A stretch of DNA of 64,000 bases, from assembly GCA_002786855.1 (NCBI GenBank), contig PCUU01000024.1, positions 62,001 to 126,000 on the forward strand, written 5' to 3'. The position numbers and the translations under genes were made by a program. Positions 42,518 through 51,574 of the stretch are shown here, in pieces; positions within the stretch are counted from its first letter, which is position 1, and each line of letters starts with the position of its first letter. Source of the DNA: Cytophagales bacterium CG12_big_fil_rev_8_21_14_0_65_40_12. GTDB taxonomy: Bacteria > Bacteroidota > Bacteroidia > Cytophagales > Cyclobacteriaceae. The notes under the pieces were generated by a model that saw only the letters and a program-made list of their open reading frames with translations, searched no databases and had not been told where the DNA came from.

Positions 42518-42557
42518 AATCGCAAAATTTATAATATATTTGCGATTGTAATCGCAA
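42518..42557. promoter_or_regulatory. double palindrome over the AAA-ATPase promoter
   Basis: AATCGCAAA (42518-42526) is inverted as TTTGCGATT (42539-42547), and TTGCGATT (42540-42547) is inverted again as AATCGCAA (42550-42557). A promoter -7 box TATATTTG (TAnnTTTG) lies at 42535-42542 inside the repeat, 20 bp before the ATG. The geometry is that of an operator covering the promoter. Confidence 0.65.
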
Positions 42558-42561
42558 TTTT

Positions 42562-43686
42562 ATGATCAATCGCGCCCTTTCCATCCTGATCAATCAACGG
42601 GTAAATGATAAAAAAGTAATTATTCTACTTGGCCCAAGGCAAGTAGGTAAAACTACTTTATTAAGGCATAATTTCTCAACTGAGCGTACGCTATGGCTCA
42701 ATGGTGATGATGCGGATACGAGAAATCAACTTTCCAATCAATCAACAACCTGGATTAAACAGCTTGTTGCAGGTCATGACAGGATCATCATTGATGAAGC
42801 ACAGCGCATTGAAAATATCGGCATTACCCTTAAAATCATTCATGATAATATTCCTGAAATCAAGGTAATCGCAACAGGTTCATCCTCTTTTGAATTGGCT
42901 AATCAAATCAACGAACCGCTTACCGGACGTAAATGGGAATTTAAACTTTGGCCATTGAGTATTGGTGAAATGATAAAGCACCATTCCCTTTTAGAAGAAA
43001 GCCGTCTTTTAGAGCACCGATTGGTCTATGGCTGGTATCCTGATGTGATCAACAACCCTGGACATGAAAAAGAAATCTTGAATACACTTTCAGACAGTTA
43101 TCTCTATAAGGATATTTTAACTTGGGAGAACATCAAGAAGCCACAGAAATTGGAAATGCTGGTTCAGGCCTTGGCATTTCAAATCGGCCAAGAAGTTTCA
43201 TACCACGAATTAGGACAAACAACAGGTCTGGATAATGAAACCGTGGAAAAGTACATTTCATTGCTTGAAAAGGCATTTATAGTTTTTAGGCTTCCATCGT
43301 TGAGCCGAAACCTTCGCAATGAATTAAAGAAGAGCAGAAAGATTTATTTCTGTGATGTAGGTATTCGTAATGCAGTGATCAAAAACTGGAATCCAATAAG
43401 TTTAAGGCAAGATGTTGGCGCTCTTTGGGAAAACTTTTTGATTGTCGAACGACTTAAATACAAGGCCTACAATTCCGTTTTCTCAAATGATTACTTCTGG
43501 AGAACCCATGCCCAACAGGAAATAGATTTTATTGAAGAATACAACGGCACGCTCCATGCCTTCGAATTCAAATGGAATGAAAAGAAAAAAGGAAGTTTCA
43601 GCAAATCATTTACACAAGCATACCCAAATCATGAATTGCTTACTGTCAATCGAAAGAACTACTTGGAATTCATTCAGAAGCCTTAG
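42562..43686 (+). CDS. AAA ATPase with DUF4143 domain
   Basis: A 374-residue ATPase. Walker A is LLGPRQVGKTTLL near residue 22 and Walker B is RIIIDEAQRI near 75. An AAA_14 module follows, and the C-terminal DUF4143 domain begins near 185 (YLYKDILTWENIKKP) and ends with TDEIDF-like HAQQEIDFIEEYNGTLHAFEFKWN, a degenerate restriction-endonuclease-like fold. These proteins are widespread, often as single mobile genes, with no settled function. The ATG at 42562 lies 4 bp after a strong double palindrome, suggesting self-regulation. Confidence 0.88.
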   Translation: MINRALSILINQRVNDKKVIILLGPRQVGKTTLLRHNFSTERTLWLNGDDADTRNQLSNQSTTWIKQLVAGHDRIIIDEAQRIENIGITLKIIHDNIPEIKVIATGSSSFELANQINEPLTGRKWEFKLWPLSIGEMIKHHSLLEESRLLEHRLVYGWYPDVINNPGHEKEILNTLSDSYLYKDILTWENIKKPQKLEMLVQALAFQIGQEVSYHELGQTTGLDNETVEKYISLLEKAFIVFRLPSLSRNLRNELKKSRKIYFCDVGIRNAVIKNWNPISLRQDVGALWENFLIVERLKYKAYNSVFSNDYFWRTHAQQEIDFIEEYNGTLHAFEFKWNEKKKGSFSKSFTQAYPNHELLTVNRKNYLEFIQKP

Positions 43687-43727
43687 AGCCTACATATTCC
43701 CCATATTTTTTTAAGATCAATTTTCAT

Positions 43728-43761
43728 ATTTGTAGATTTTGATTATGTTTGTTCTACAAAT
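43728..43761. promoter_or_regulatory. PadR operator and promoter
   Basis: Perfect 9-bp inverted repeat ATTTGTAGA (43728-43736) and TCTACAAAT (43753-43761) with a 16-bp spacer. The spacer holds a promoter -7 box TATGTTTG at 43744-43751. PadR regulators bind such sites to repress their own operon. The ATG of padR is 14 bp downstream. Confidence 0.7.
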
Positions 43762-43775
43762 ACGAATCTTGATTT

Positions 43776-44123
43776 ATGAAAGGAACGCAATTAGGTGAAT
43801 TTGAAGAGCTCGTACTGCTGGTAGTTGGCGTATTATTTCCAGAAGCCTACGGCCTAAGCATTCGAGAAGAAATCATCAATCAAACTAAACGAAGTGTAGC
43901 CATTGGGGCTGTACATTCCGCATTAAGCAGACTAGAAGAAAAGGGCTTTTTGCAATCGGATTTGGCAGAAGGCACCCATGAACGTGGTGGTCGCAGAAAA
44001 CGCATCTTTTCCATCACGGCAAGCGGCAAACGCGCACTTGAAAAGAATCACGAAATGCGGAACTCATTGTTCAATCAAATTCCAGAAATGGCGCTTAAAA
44101 CAATAAAGCTAAGTGGCTATTAA
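43776..44123 (+). CDS. PadR family transcriptional regulator
   Basis: A 115-residue PadR-type winged-helix repressor: TQLGEFEELVLLVVGVL, ALSRLEEKGFLQSDL, and GGRRKRIFSITASGKRALE are typical. It overlaps the start of the permease gene by 11 bp, the usual PadR-permease pairing in Bacteroidota. A palindrome over its promoter supports self-repression. The inducer is probably an antimicrobial or envelope stress, by analogy only. Confidence 0.92.
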   Translation: MKGTQLGEFEELVLLVVGVLFPEAYGLSIREEIINQTKRSVAIGAVHSALSRLEEKGFLQSDLAEGTHERGGRRKRIFSITASGKRALEKNHEMRNSLFNQIPEMALKTIKLSGY

Positions 44124-46761
44124 AACCCCATATTCACCTCCAAAAACTGCCGTCAAGCTGCTTTCGCTTATATGCAAAAGAAGCCTCTTTGAAGAGATTG
44201 AAGGTGATTTATATGAATACTATCAAGCCGAAAGAGAAGAAAAATCTAAGCTAAAATCGGACCTCAATTATTGGTACCATATGCTGAATTTTCTTCGCCC
44301 CTTCGCACTCAAAAAATTTGGTCAAAACTCAAACGCAATCATCATGTACAGAAGTTATTTGAAATTTGCTTGGCGTGGAATGCTCCGCCAAAAATTGCAA
44401 ACAAGCTTTCATTTACTGGGCCTAATTGTAGCCTTTAGCATTTGTGGCTTCATTTATCTGCACCTAAAATTCGAACGTTCCTTCGATTCATTTTTTGATA
44501 ATTCGGAGGATATCTACCGAGTGGCCTGGATGAGCGACAACCCTCAAACCAGAACTCCTCATCCTATGGCTCAGGCTTTGGTGAATGACTTTCCAGAAGT
44601 GATCGATGCGGTTAGTCTATCTCCTATTTATGGTCCGGGTCTCACCAAAACAACCATTCCGCTTAAAAATGAAAAAAAGAACATCGCCTTCAATGAGCCT
44701 AATGGCTATTTCGTAGACAGTACATTTTTTGATGTCTTCAGCTTTAAAGTGATTGCCGGAAATGCCGATAAAGCATTAAGAGAACCATATGCCATCATTC
44801 TATCACAATCTACTGCTGAGCGTTATTTTGGCAATGAAGAAGCCGTAGGTCAAAGATTATCTTTCAGTGGCATGACGGACATGCTTGAAGTTGCCGCGGT
44901 AATTGAGGATGCCCCAGTGAACACCCACTTTCACTACAACTTTTTGATTTCTTATGTCACGCTTAAATCACTTCAATTCAATGACCCTTGGATGTCTTGG
45001 GACGATTTTGGTCATTTCAACTATTTGAAGCTTGCACATAATACCGATGCAAAGCAATTCGAAGCTAAAATCCCTGATTGGGCGTCAAAGTACCTCGACT
45101 GGACCCAAGAAAACCTTACCGCGTTAAAAAATGGTGATCTCAAATTTGAGTTACAACCATTAGAGGACATTCACCTTCATTCTAATATCCGATGGGAGTT
45201 AGAAAACAACGGAAGCGCAAGTTATCTGCTTATTTATGGCCTCAGTGCTTTGTTTATCCTCCTTATTTCAATCATCAATTTTGTGAATTTGAATACCGCA
45301 AAAGCAGCACAGCGATTGAAAGAAGTAGGTGTAAAGAAGACATTAGGAGCGTACAAATCGCAAGTGTTTTCTCAATTTACCTTCGAAGCCTTATTGACCA
45401 CTTTTCTGGCACTCGGACTTTCATTCTTAGCAATGTTCCTTTTCGAAAACTCATTTAATCAGTTGGTCAATGGCCATATAGACGTGTCTGATTTATTTCA
45501 GGCTGATTTGATTGTGTTTCTAATCTCAGTCTCGGTGATCACAGCTTTTCTTTCAGCTATTTATCCTTCCCTCTATTTGAATTCTTTTGAAGCAGGTCAA
45601 ATCTTAAAAGGCTTAAAATTGAGCAAATTAGGTGGCGCGAATATTCGAAATGGGCTTTTAACAGTCCAGCTTATTGCGGCCATTGTAATGATCAGCGGAA
45701 GTATCGTCATCAAAAATCAGATTACTTTTTTAAAGGAAAAGGATCTAGGTTTTAAGCAAGACAACCTATTGGTTGTAGATATTGACGGATGGGATCCCAA
45801 TACTCTATTGATCAAAAATAAAATGCTTAAGAACTCCAGCATTTCCGAAATCGCTGCGGTTTCAAATATTCCAGGCGGACAGTTCAACCAACACCCTCTT
45901 TATCTTGAAAACAATCCTTCAACGACCATTGATGCCTCAGAAATGTTTGTCGATGATGATGTAGCCGCTGTTTTAGCCCTAAAACTTGCGGCAGGCCGAA
46001 TGCTAAATAAAGCGTTTTCTGCTGATTCTGCCGGAACTTCATTTGTGTTGAATCAATCAGCTATCGAAGCGCTCAATGTCCAGAACCCCATCGGAAAAAC
46101 CCTTGTTTGGGTGGACAATGAGAACTTAGTAAAAGGCGTAATAGTCGGAGTTGTTGAGGACTTTCATTACAGATCATTGCATGAGCCAATCAGGCCAATG
46201 ATCATGGCCATGCAGCCGAACAACTTAAACTATGCATTGATCAAGGTAAGCCCAAATGATCTGAGCAAAACCATTGCTCAAATTGAAACGGACTATAAAG
46301 AACTATTTCCTGATTCAGAATTCCACTATCAGTTTTTAGACGATGAAATAGCTTCGCTTTATCAAGAAGAATCCCGGACTTTAACGCTTGTTACTTTACT
46401 CTCAGGCATCTCAATTCTCTTGGCTTGTGGAGGCCTCTTCGGCATCATTTCTATCGTGATCAGACAAAGGGTAAAGGAGATCAGTATTCGGAAAATAATG
46501 GGCGCATCGGCAGCTCAAATATTATGGCTGATGAATTTAAAATATTTGCTCATCGCTGGCTTGGCTATTCTTGTAGCAGTACCTCTTTCTATCTTCTTTA
46601 TGAAAGATTGGTTGGGCAATTTCACTTACCAAATTGGCATTAGTCCAGTGGCTTATATCATAACGGCTGTTGGCGTAATCGTATTGATCGGGCTGACCAT
46701 TAGTATGATTTCGATGAAAACCGTAAAGAGTAATCCAGCTAAAGCGCTGAGGGCGGAATAG
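44113..46761 (+). CDS. MacB/FtsX-type ABC permease with PadR-linked prefix
   Basis: An 882-residue inner-membrane permease. The N-terminal 75 residues are a cytoplasmic prefix domain (LLSLICKRSLFEEIEGDLYE) known from PadR-linked permeases. A helix follows, then a large MacB periplasmic domain (about 125-370), three helices of an FtsX module, a second periplasmic domain (about 500-740) and a closing FtsX module (IKEISIRKIMGASAAQILWL-like). There is no ATPase gene next to it, so it must borrow one. The start is GTG at 44113, inside padR. Confidence 0.88.
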   Translation: MAIKTPYSPPKTAVKLLSLICKRSLFEEIEGDLYEYYQAEREEKSKLKSDLNYWYHMLNFLRPFALKKFGQNSNAIIMYRSYLKFAWRGMLRQKLQTSFHLLGLIVAFSICGFIYLHLKFERSFDSFFDNSEDIYRVAWMSDNPQTRTPHPMAQALVNDFPEVIDAVSLSPIYGPGLTKTTIPLKNEKKNIAFNEPNGYFVDSTFFDVFSFKVIAGNADKALREPYAIILSQSTAERYFGNEEAVGQRLSFSGMTDMLEVAAVIEDAPVNTHFHYNFLISYVTLKSLQFNDPWMSWDDFGHFNYLKLAHNTDAKQFEAKIPDWASKYLDWTQENLTALKNGDLKFELQPLEDIHLHSNIRWELENNGSASYLLIYGLSALFILLISIINFVNLNTAKAAQRLKEVGVKKTLGAYKSQVFSQFTFEALLTTFLALGLSFLAMFLFENSFNQLVNGHIDVSDLFQADLIVFLISVSVITAFLSAIYPSLYLNSFEAGQILKGLKLSKLGGANIRNGLLTVQLIAAIVMISGSIVIKNQITFLKEKDLGFKQDNLLVVDIDGWDPNTLLIKNKMLKNSSISEIAAVSNIPGGQFNQHPLYLENNPSTTIDASEMFVDDDVAAVLALKLAAGRMLNKAFSADSAGTSFVLNQSAIEALNVQNPIGKTLVWVDNENLVKGVIVGVVEDFHYRSLHEPIRPMIMAMQPNNLNYALIKVSPNDLSKTIAQIETDYKELFPDSEFHYQFLDDEIASLYQEESRTLTLVTLLSGISILLACGGLFGIISIVIRQRVKEISIRKIMGASAAQILWLMNLKYLLIAGLAILVAVPLSIFFMKDWLGNFTYQIGISPVAYIITAVGVIVLIGLTISMISMKTVKSNPAKALRAE

Positions 46762-46770
46762 GTTCTAAAT

Positions 46771-46931
46771 CCCCCTCTGGCCTAGGCCACTTCGCTTTGC
46801 CGCAGCTACGCGAAGGCAAGATGGAGGACAGCGGAAGAGGTAAAATAAAAGTATATCAAGCTAAATTAACTACAGCTGTAATTATCCCCCGATGCGCGTA
46901 TGCTAAAGCTTTAGCGCAAGCATGGCGGGGG
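46771..46931. repeat. two large imperfect palindromes between convergent genes
   Basis: The first spans about 46771-46840: CCTCT/AGAGG ends, a perfect TGGCCTAGGCCA (46778-46789), then CTTCGC (46790-46795) paired with GCGAAG (46810-46815). The second spans 46886-46931: CCCCC/GGGGG ends, ATGC/GCAT within, and a perfect GCTAAAGCTTTAGC centre (46902-46915). Neither has a T-run. Both look like dispersed extragenic elements, and they may also act as a two-way barrier between the permease and uvrA. Confidence 0.55.
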
Positions 46932-46984
46932 CAGGGGGTGGAACAATAAATTTCTGTGGTGGTAACCTGTATAATAATAGACTA

Positions 46985-49801
46985 TCAAGAAATCACCTCA
47001 GCCAAATACTTCGCGGTGTGGTTGTCTTTCAACTTTACCATGTCCTCAGGGGTACCCGTAAAAGTGACTTTACCGCCTTTGTGGCCTCCTTCAGGGCCAA
47101 GGTCAATGATCCAGTCTGCTAGCTTAATTACTTCGGTATTATGCTCAATAATGATCACCGAGTTGCCTTGTTCAATCAAGGCGTTAATGGCCTTCATCAA
47201 CTTGCTGATATCATGAAAATGCAAGCCAGTAGTAGGCTCATCAAAAATGAAAAGGATATGCTCTTGATTATTTGATTTACCTTTTCCTAAATAGAAAGCC
47301 AACTTCACCCTTTGTGCCTCGCCTCCACTCAACGAGTTTGAGGATTGACCTAAACGGATATAACCCAAGCCAACTTCTTGCAACGGTTTCAGTTTGTTGT
47401 AAACCGATTTTTCGTTTTTGAAGAAAATCATCGCATCGTCAATCGTCATTTCAAGCACATCAGAAATGTGTTTGTCGTTATAAGTGACTTCTAAAATCTC
47501 TTGTTTAAAACGTTGTCCTTTGCAGCTTTCGCAGGTCAATTGAATGTCGGCCATGAACTGCATTTCAATCTTCACCACTCCTTCTCCTTGGCAAGTTTCG
47601 CAACGCCCACCTTCCACATTGAAAGAGAAGAAAGCTGGTTTGTATCCTCTTTGGCTAGAAAGCGGTTGGCTAGAATACAAATTTCGAATGGCATCATAAG
47701 CCTTCACATAGGTAACTGGGTTGGAGCGCGATGATTTTCCAATTGGGTTTTGATCGACAAATTCGATTTGGGTTACCTTTTTAGTATCGCCCTCCAAAGC
47801 ATCCATTTTACCTGTTTGATCCCCGACCGTTCCCAGCATTTTGCCTAACGAAGGATAAAGAATTTTCTTGATCAAAGTCGATTTTCCAGATCCGCTGACT
47901 CCTGTAATCACCGTCAAAATATCCAAAGGAATATCGACATTGATATTTTGAAGGTTGTTTTCTCTTGCTCCGACTACCTTTAAGCTATCTCTCCATTTTC
48001 TTCTTTGGGCTGGAATTGGGAGTTTATCTCGGCCGCTTAAGTAGTTTGCCGTATGCGAAGTCCCTGTTGCAATTAATTCTGCAATAGTCCCCTGAAACAC
48101 CAACTCACCACCGCGAGTACCCGCATCGGGACCGATATCTATGATTTGATCAGCAGCGTCCATTACTTTTTCCTCATGCTCAACCACTACAACGGTATTG
48201 CCCAAATCTCGAAGTGTAAGTAATACCGAAATCAGTCGATCTGTGTCTCTTGGGTGCAAACCAATGCTCGGTTCGTCAAGGATGTACATGGAACCGACCA
48301 AGGCACTGCCTAAAGAGGTCGCCAATTTAATTCGCTGATATTCTCCGCCAGAAAGTGTGCTTGTCAATCGGTTTAAAGTCAAATAGCCTAAGCCCACTCG
48401 TTCGAGGTATTCCAATCGATTCTCAATTTCGCGAAGCAATCTTCTGGCTACTTTTTCATCATGAACAGAAAGCTTGAGCCCTTTGAAAAAAGCAGCTGAA
48501 TTTTCTACAGGCATTAAAACAATATCCGAGATGCTCTTGCCTTCTATTTTGACATAGGAAGCATCTTTTCGCAGCCTTGTTCCTTTGCATTCCGGACAGT
48601 CAGTTCTTCCGCGATAGCGAGAAAGCATTACTCTGTATTGAATTTTATGCGATTTCGCCTCTAGGTGATCGAAGAATTTATTGAGCCCTTTAAAGTATTT
48701 ATTTCCTGTCCAAAGCAGTTCTTTTTCCTTTTCATTCAATTCGGAATACGTTCTGTGAATTGGAAAATCGAATTCGATGCCATGCTTGAGCAAAGGCTGC
48801 AACCATAAATTCATGGTCTCGCTGCGCCAAGGAGCAATCGCTCCCTCAAAAACAGACAGTGATTTATCTGGAATGACGAGGTCAGGATCAATCCCTAACA
48901 CTTTTCCAAAACCTTCGCAACGCTTACAAGCGCCAAAAGGATTGTTGAAAGTAAATAGATTCACGGATGGCTCTTCAAACAAAATCCCATCCGCCTCAAA
49001 GCGATCCGAAAAAGTCATCCTCCCTTCGCCAGGAAATTCTATGATACAATCTCCTTGACCTTCAAAAAGCGCAGTTTGCACAGAGTCAGAGAATCTAAAT
49101 TGAGTGTCTTCGTTATGAGCAACGACTCCTCTATCAATCAAGATTTCTAAATCAGTGGAGAGAATATTTTTCTCATTTTGAAGAAGGTCTTCTATAAAAA
49201 ATGGTTCGCCTTTGGCTAAAACCCGTGTATACCCTTTTTGGAGTAAAAGATTAAGCTCTTCTGCCAAGCCCCTTTCTTCCTTTTCGATCAAAGGACAAAG
49301 GATCATCACCTTTGTTCCTTCGGCCTTGGCCATTAAAAACTCAACAATACTGGTAACGCTATCTCGGCTGACTTCCTGCCCACTAACTGGACTGTAGGTT
49401 TTGCCAACTCTAGCAAAAAGCAGTTTCAAATAATCGTAAATCTCTGTGGTAGTACCTACCGTAGAGCGTGGATTCCGAGTATTTACCTTTTGTTCGATGG
49501 CTATGGCAGGAGAAACTCCCTTGATATAATCCACTTCAGGCTTTTCCATTCGGCCTAAAAACTGGCGGGCATAAGAACTCAAACTTTCAACGTACATCCG
49601 TTGACCTTCAGCAAAGAGCGTATCAAAAGCCAAAGAAGATTTTCCCGAGCCCGAAAGGCCCGTTACCACCACCAATTTATTTCTTGGGATGGCGACATTC
49701 ACGCTTTTAAGGTTATTTACCCTTGCTCCCTTAATGATAATGAACTCTTTAGGATCAAGTTCATCAATAGGGGTGGCAGCGACTAAAGTTGTTGAATTCA
49801 T
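46985..49801 (-). CDS. uvrA: excinuclease ABC subunit A
   Basis: UvrA, the damage-recognising ATPase of nucleotide excision repair, 938 residues. Both ABC modules are visible: Walker A sites [15 protein letters not shown] and [14 protein letters not shown], signatures [13 protein letters not shown] and [13 protein letters not shown], and zinc modules [18 protein letters not shown], and CETCQGEGV with CESCKG. The frame extends 41 codons upstream, but MNSTTL at 49801 is the expected N-terminus and lies just after a TAnnTTTG box. Confidence 0.97.
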   Translation of the reverse strand: MNSTTLVAATPIDELDPKEFIIIKGARVNNLKSVNVAIPRNKLVVVTGLSGSGKSSLAFDTLFAEGQRMYVESLSSYARQFLGRMEKPEVDYIKGVSPAIAIEQKVNTRNPRSTVGTTTEIYDYLKLLFARVGKTYSPVSGQEVSRDSVTSIVEFLMAKAEGTKVMILCPLIEKEERGLAEELNLLLQKGYTRVLAKGEPFFIEDLLQNEKNILSTDLEILIDRGVVAHNEDTQFRFSDSVQTALFEGQGDCIIEFPGEGRMTFSDRFEADGILFEEPSVNLFTFNNPFGACKRCEGFGKVLGIDPDLVIPDKSLSVFEGAIAPWRSETMNLWLQPLLKHGIEFDFPIHRTYSELNEKEKELLWTGNKYFKGLNKFFDHLEAKSHKIQYRVMLSRYRGRTDCPECKGTRLRKDASYVKIEGKSISDIVLMPVENSAAFFKGLKLSVHDEKVARRLLREIENRLEYLERVGLGYLTLNRLTSTLSGGEYQRIKLATSLGSALVGSMYILDEPSIGLHPRDTDRLISVLLTLRDLGNTVVVVEHEEKVMDAADQIIDIGPDAGTRGGELVFQGTIAELIATGTSHTANYLSGRDKLPIPAQRRKWRDSLKVVGARENNLQNINVDIPLDILTVITGVSGSGKSTLIKKILYPSLGKMLGTVGDQTGKMDALEGDTKKVTQIEFVDQNPIGKSSRSNPVTYVKAYDAIRNLYSSQPLSSQRGYKPAFFSFNVEGGRCETCQGEGVVKIEMQFMADIQLTCESCKGQRFKQEILEVTYNDKHISDVLEMTIDDAMIFFKNEKSVYNKLKPLQEVGLGYIRLGQSSNSLSGGEAQRVKLAFYLGKGKSNNQEHILFIFDEPTTGLHFHDISKLMKAINALIEQGNSVIIIEHNTEVIKLADWIIDLGPEGGHKGGKVTFTGTPEDMVKLKDNHTAKYLAEVIS

Positions 49802-49808
49802 AAGATTG

Positions 49809-49816
49809 CAAAGATA
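49809..49816 (-). promoter_or_regulatory. TAnnTTTG box upstream of uvrA
   Basis: Reads TATCTTTG on the minus strand, 7 bp before the uvrA ATG. It implies a very short or absent leader. No matching -33 TTTG at the usual distance, so confidence is limited. Confidence 0.35.
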
Positions 49817-49963
49817 ACAGAGCTTACGGCTATTTGTTAATTGAAAAGAAAATCGGGCTTCAGAATTATATTTGCCTCTTTGGCAAGATAGTTGTTGAAA
49901 ATTTTGAGCATTGCTCTTGGGCATCTATTCAGGTTCAGAAATTCAAAATTTACTTGATGAAAA

Positions 49964-49994
49964 TTTGCATTCTTTGATTGAATGAATACTTTTG
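49964..49994 (+). promoter_or_regulatory. Bacteroidota promoter of the ECF sigma operon
   Basis: TTTG at 49964-49967, a 19-bp spacer, then TACTTTTG at 49987-49994: an exact match to TTTG-N19-TAnnTTTG. The transcript would start near 50001, leaving about 75 bp of leader before the sigma factor ATG. Confidence 0.7.
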
Positions 49995-50076
49995 AGATTG
50001 ATTCTATTGTTAAACCGTTCCAAATCTAAACGTTACCATATGTAAAGACCTCTACTTAGACCTAACAAATACTAAC

Positions 50077-50676
50077 ATGAGGAAATACGAAGTAAGCGAC
50101 AGTCAACTGATCTCGCTATACAAAAATGGTAGTGAAGATGCCTTCACAGAATTAGTCACACGTCATAAAAACAAAATCTTTACCACGATCTATATGATTG
50201 TGAAAGATCATGACTTGGCCGAAGACCTTTTACAAGAAACCTATGTCAAAGTAGTGAATACCGTAAAATCGGGTCGCTATAATGAAGAAGGCAAATTTCT
50301 GCCTTGGGTAACTAGAATCGCTCACAACCTAGCCATCGACCATTTTAGAAAGGCCAAACGCTACCCTACAATTGTATTGGAAGACGGAAGCAATGTGTTC
50401 AACAGTTTGGAGTTTTCAGAAGATTCTATTGAAGACCGTCAAATAAAAGAAGACACACATACGTTATTGAGGGAGTTGATCCAGGAATTACCTGATAGTC
50501 AACGTGAGGTACTGATGATGAGACACTATATGCAAATGAGTTTTCAAGAAATTGCCGAAGTAACTGATGTGAGCATCAATACGGCCTTGGGAAGAATGCG
50601 CTATGCTCTGATCAACCTCAGAAAGAGGATGGACAAACTAAATGTTGCGTATGATAAAAACCTTTACCCAGAATGA
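50077..50676 (+). CDS. ECF RNA polymerase sigma factor
   Basis: A 199-residue ECF sigma factor. Region 2 is at about 12-85 (AFTELVTRHKNKIFTTIYMI, DLAEDLLQETYVKV, LPWVTRIAHNLAIDHFRKAK). Region 4 is at about 130-185 (LPDSQREVLMMRHYMQMSFQEIAE read in parts, then VSINTALGRMRYALINLRK). Its stop overlaps the next small gene by 35 bp. It has a canonical housekeeping-type promoter, so it is probably expressed constitutively and controlled after translation. Confidence 0.93.
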   Translation: MRKYEVSDSQLISLYKNGSEDAFTELVTRHKNKIFTTIYMIVKDHDLAEDLLQETYVKVVNTVKSGRYNEEGKFLPWVTRIAHNLAIDHFRKAKRYPTIVLEDGSNVFNSLEFSEDSIEDRQIKEDTHTLLRELIQELPDSQREVLMMRHYMQMSFQEIAEVTDVSINTALGRMRYALINLRKRMDKLNVAYDKNLYPE

Positions 50677-50887
50677 TCTGATCAGATTCGTCTATCAGGA
50701 GACCCACGCAGAAGAAAATATCGAGATTGAAACTGCAGCTATTTTTGACGAAGAGCTTGCTGATGAATTGAATGCACTTAAAAGAACAATTAGTGCATTG
50801 GATTTGGTTGAAAGAACACCTTCTTTCAAATCAATCGATAAAATACTGAGTTACTCTAAATCCTATGACCTACATTCTTCGAAATAG
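50642..50887 (+). CDS. small candidate anti-sigma partner
   Basis: An 81-residue acidic, helical protein (NDLIRFVYQETHAEENIEIE, FDEELADELNALKRTI). It overlaps the sigma gene by 35 bp, so it is translated with it. It lacks the zinc-type anti-sigma motif and any membrane helix. Small proteins of this style follow ECF genes in Bacteroidota as I recall, but function is not established. A soluble anti-sigma or accessory role is inference. Confidence 0.7.
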   Translation: MLRMIKTFTQNDLIRFVYQETHAEENIEIETAAIFDEELADELNALKRTISALDLVERTPSFKSIDKILSYSKSYDLHSSK

Positions 50888-50901
50888 CCTAATTTAGGGG
50901 C

Positions 50902-51555
50902 ATGACGAGAAAGCAGAGATACGAGGCTTTTATAGACTACTTCAGTAACCATCAACCTCAAGCGGAAACGGAATTGGCTTATGGCAATCCGTTCGAACTT
51001 TTGGTGGCGGTGGTTTTAAGTGCGCAATGCACTGACAAGCGCATCAATATGGTGACACCAAAGCTATTTCAGGATTTTCCAAGTCCTGAGCACTTGGCGG
51101 CCACTACATTCGATGAGCTGTTTCCCTATATCCGAACGGTTTCTTACCCTAACAATAAAACCAAACACCTGATTGGTTTAGGTAAAATGTTGGTGGAAGA
51201 TTTCGGCTCCGAAATTCCCAGTACCATTGAAGAACTCCAAAAACTTCCTGGAGTAGGTCGAAAAACTGCCAATGTAATTACATCGGTAGTTTGGAATCAG
51301 CCGAGTATGGCTGTAGACACACATGTTTTCCGCGTTTCTAAACGACTAGGGCTTGTAAATCAAAACGCCTCTACTCCACTTGCTGTGGAGAAGCAATTGG
51401 TAAAGCACCTTCCTGAAAAAGTAATTCCTGTGGCCCATCATTGGCTGATTTTACACGGCCGTTATACTTGTGTTGCCCGATCGCCTAAATGTGATTCATG
51501 CGAACTGACTTCTTTTTGTCGATATTTCGAAAAAAAGGAGGGAATTGCTCGTTAA
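50902..51555 (+). CDS. nth: endonuclease III
   Basis: Bifunctional DNA glycosylase/AP lyase that removes oxidised pyrimidines. The helix-hairpin-helix LPGVGRKTANVI carries catalytic Lys121, and AVDTHVFRVSKRLGL has Asp139. The [4Fe-4S] loop is Cys190, Cys197, Cys200 and Cys206 (C-x6-C-x2-C-x5-C). 217 residues is normal. It lies 14 bp after the sigma operon and 19 bp before the glycosyltransferase gene. Confidence 0.96.
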   Translation: MTRKQRYEAFIDYFSNHQPQAETELAYGNPFELLVAVVLSAQCTDKRINMVTPKLFQDFPSPEHLAATTFDELFPYIRTVSYPNNKTKHLIGLGKMLVEDFGSEIPSTIEELQKLPGVGRKTANVITSVVWNQPSMAVDTHVFRVSKRLGLVNQNASTPLAVEKQLVKHLPEKVIPVAHHWLILHGRYTCVARSPKCDSCELTSFCRYFEKKEGIAR

Positions 51556-51574
51556 GGTGTATCAGACTTAGCAT

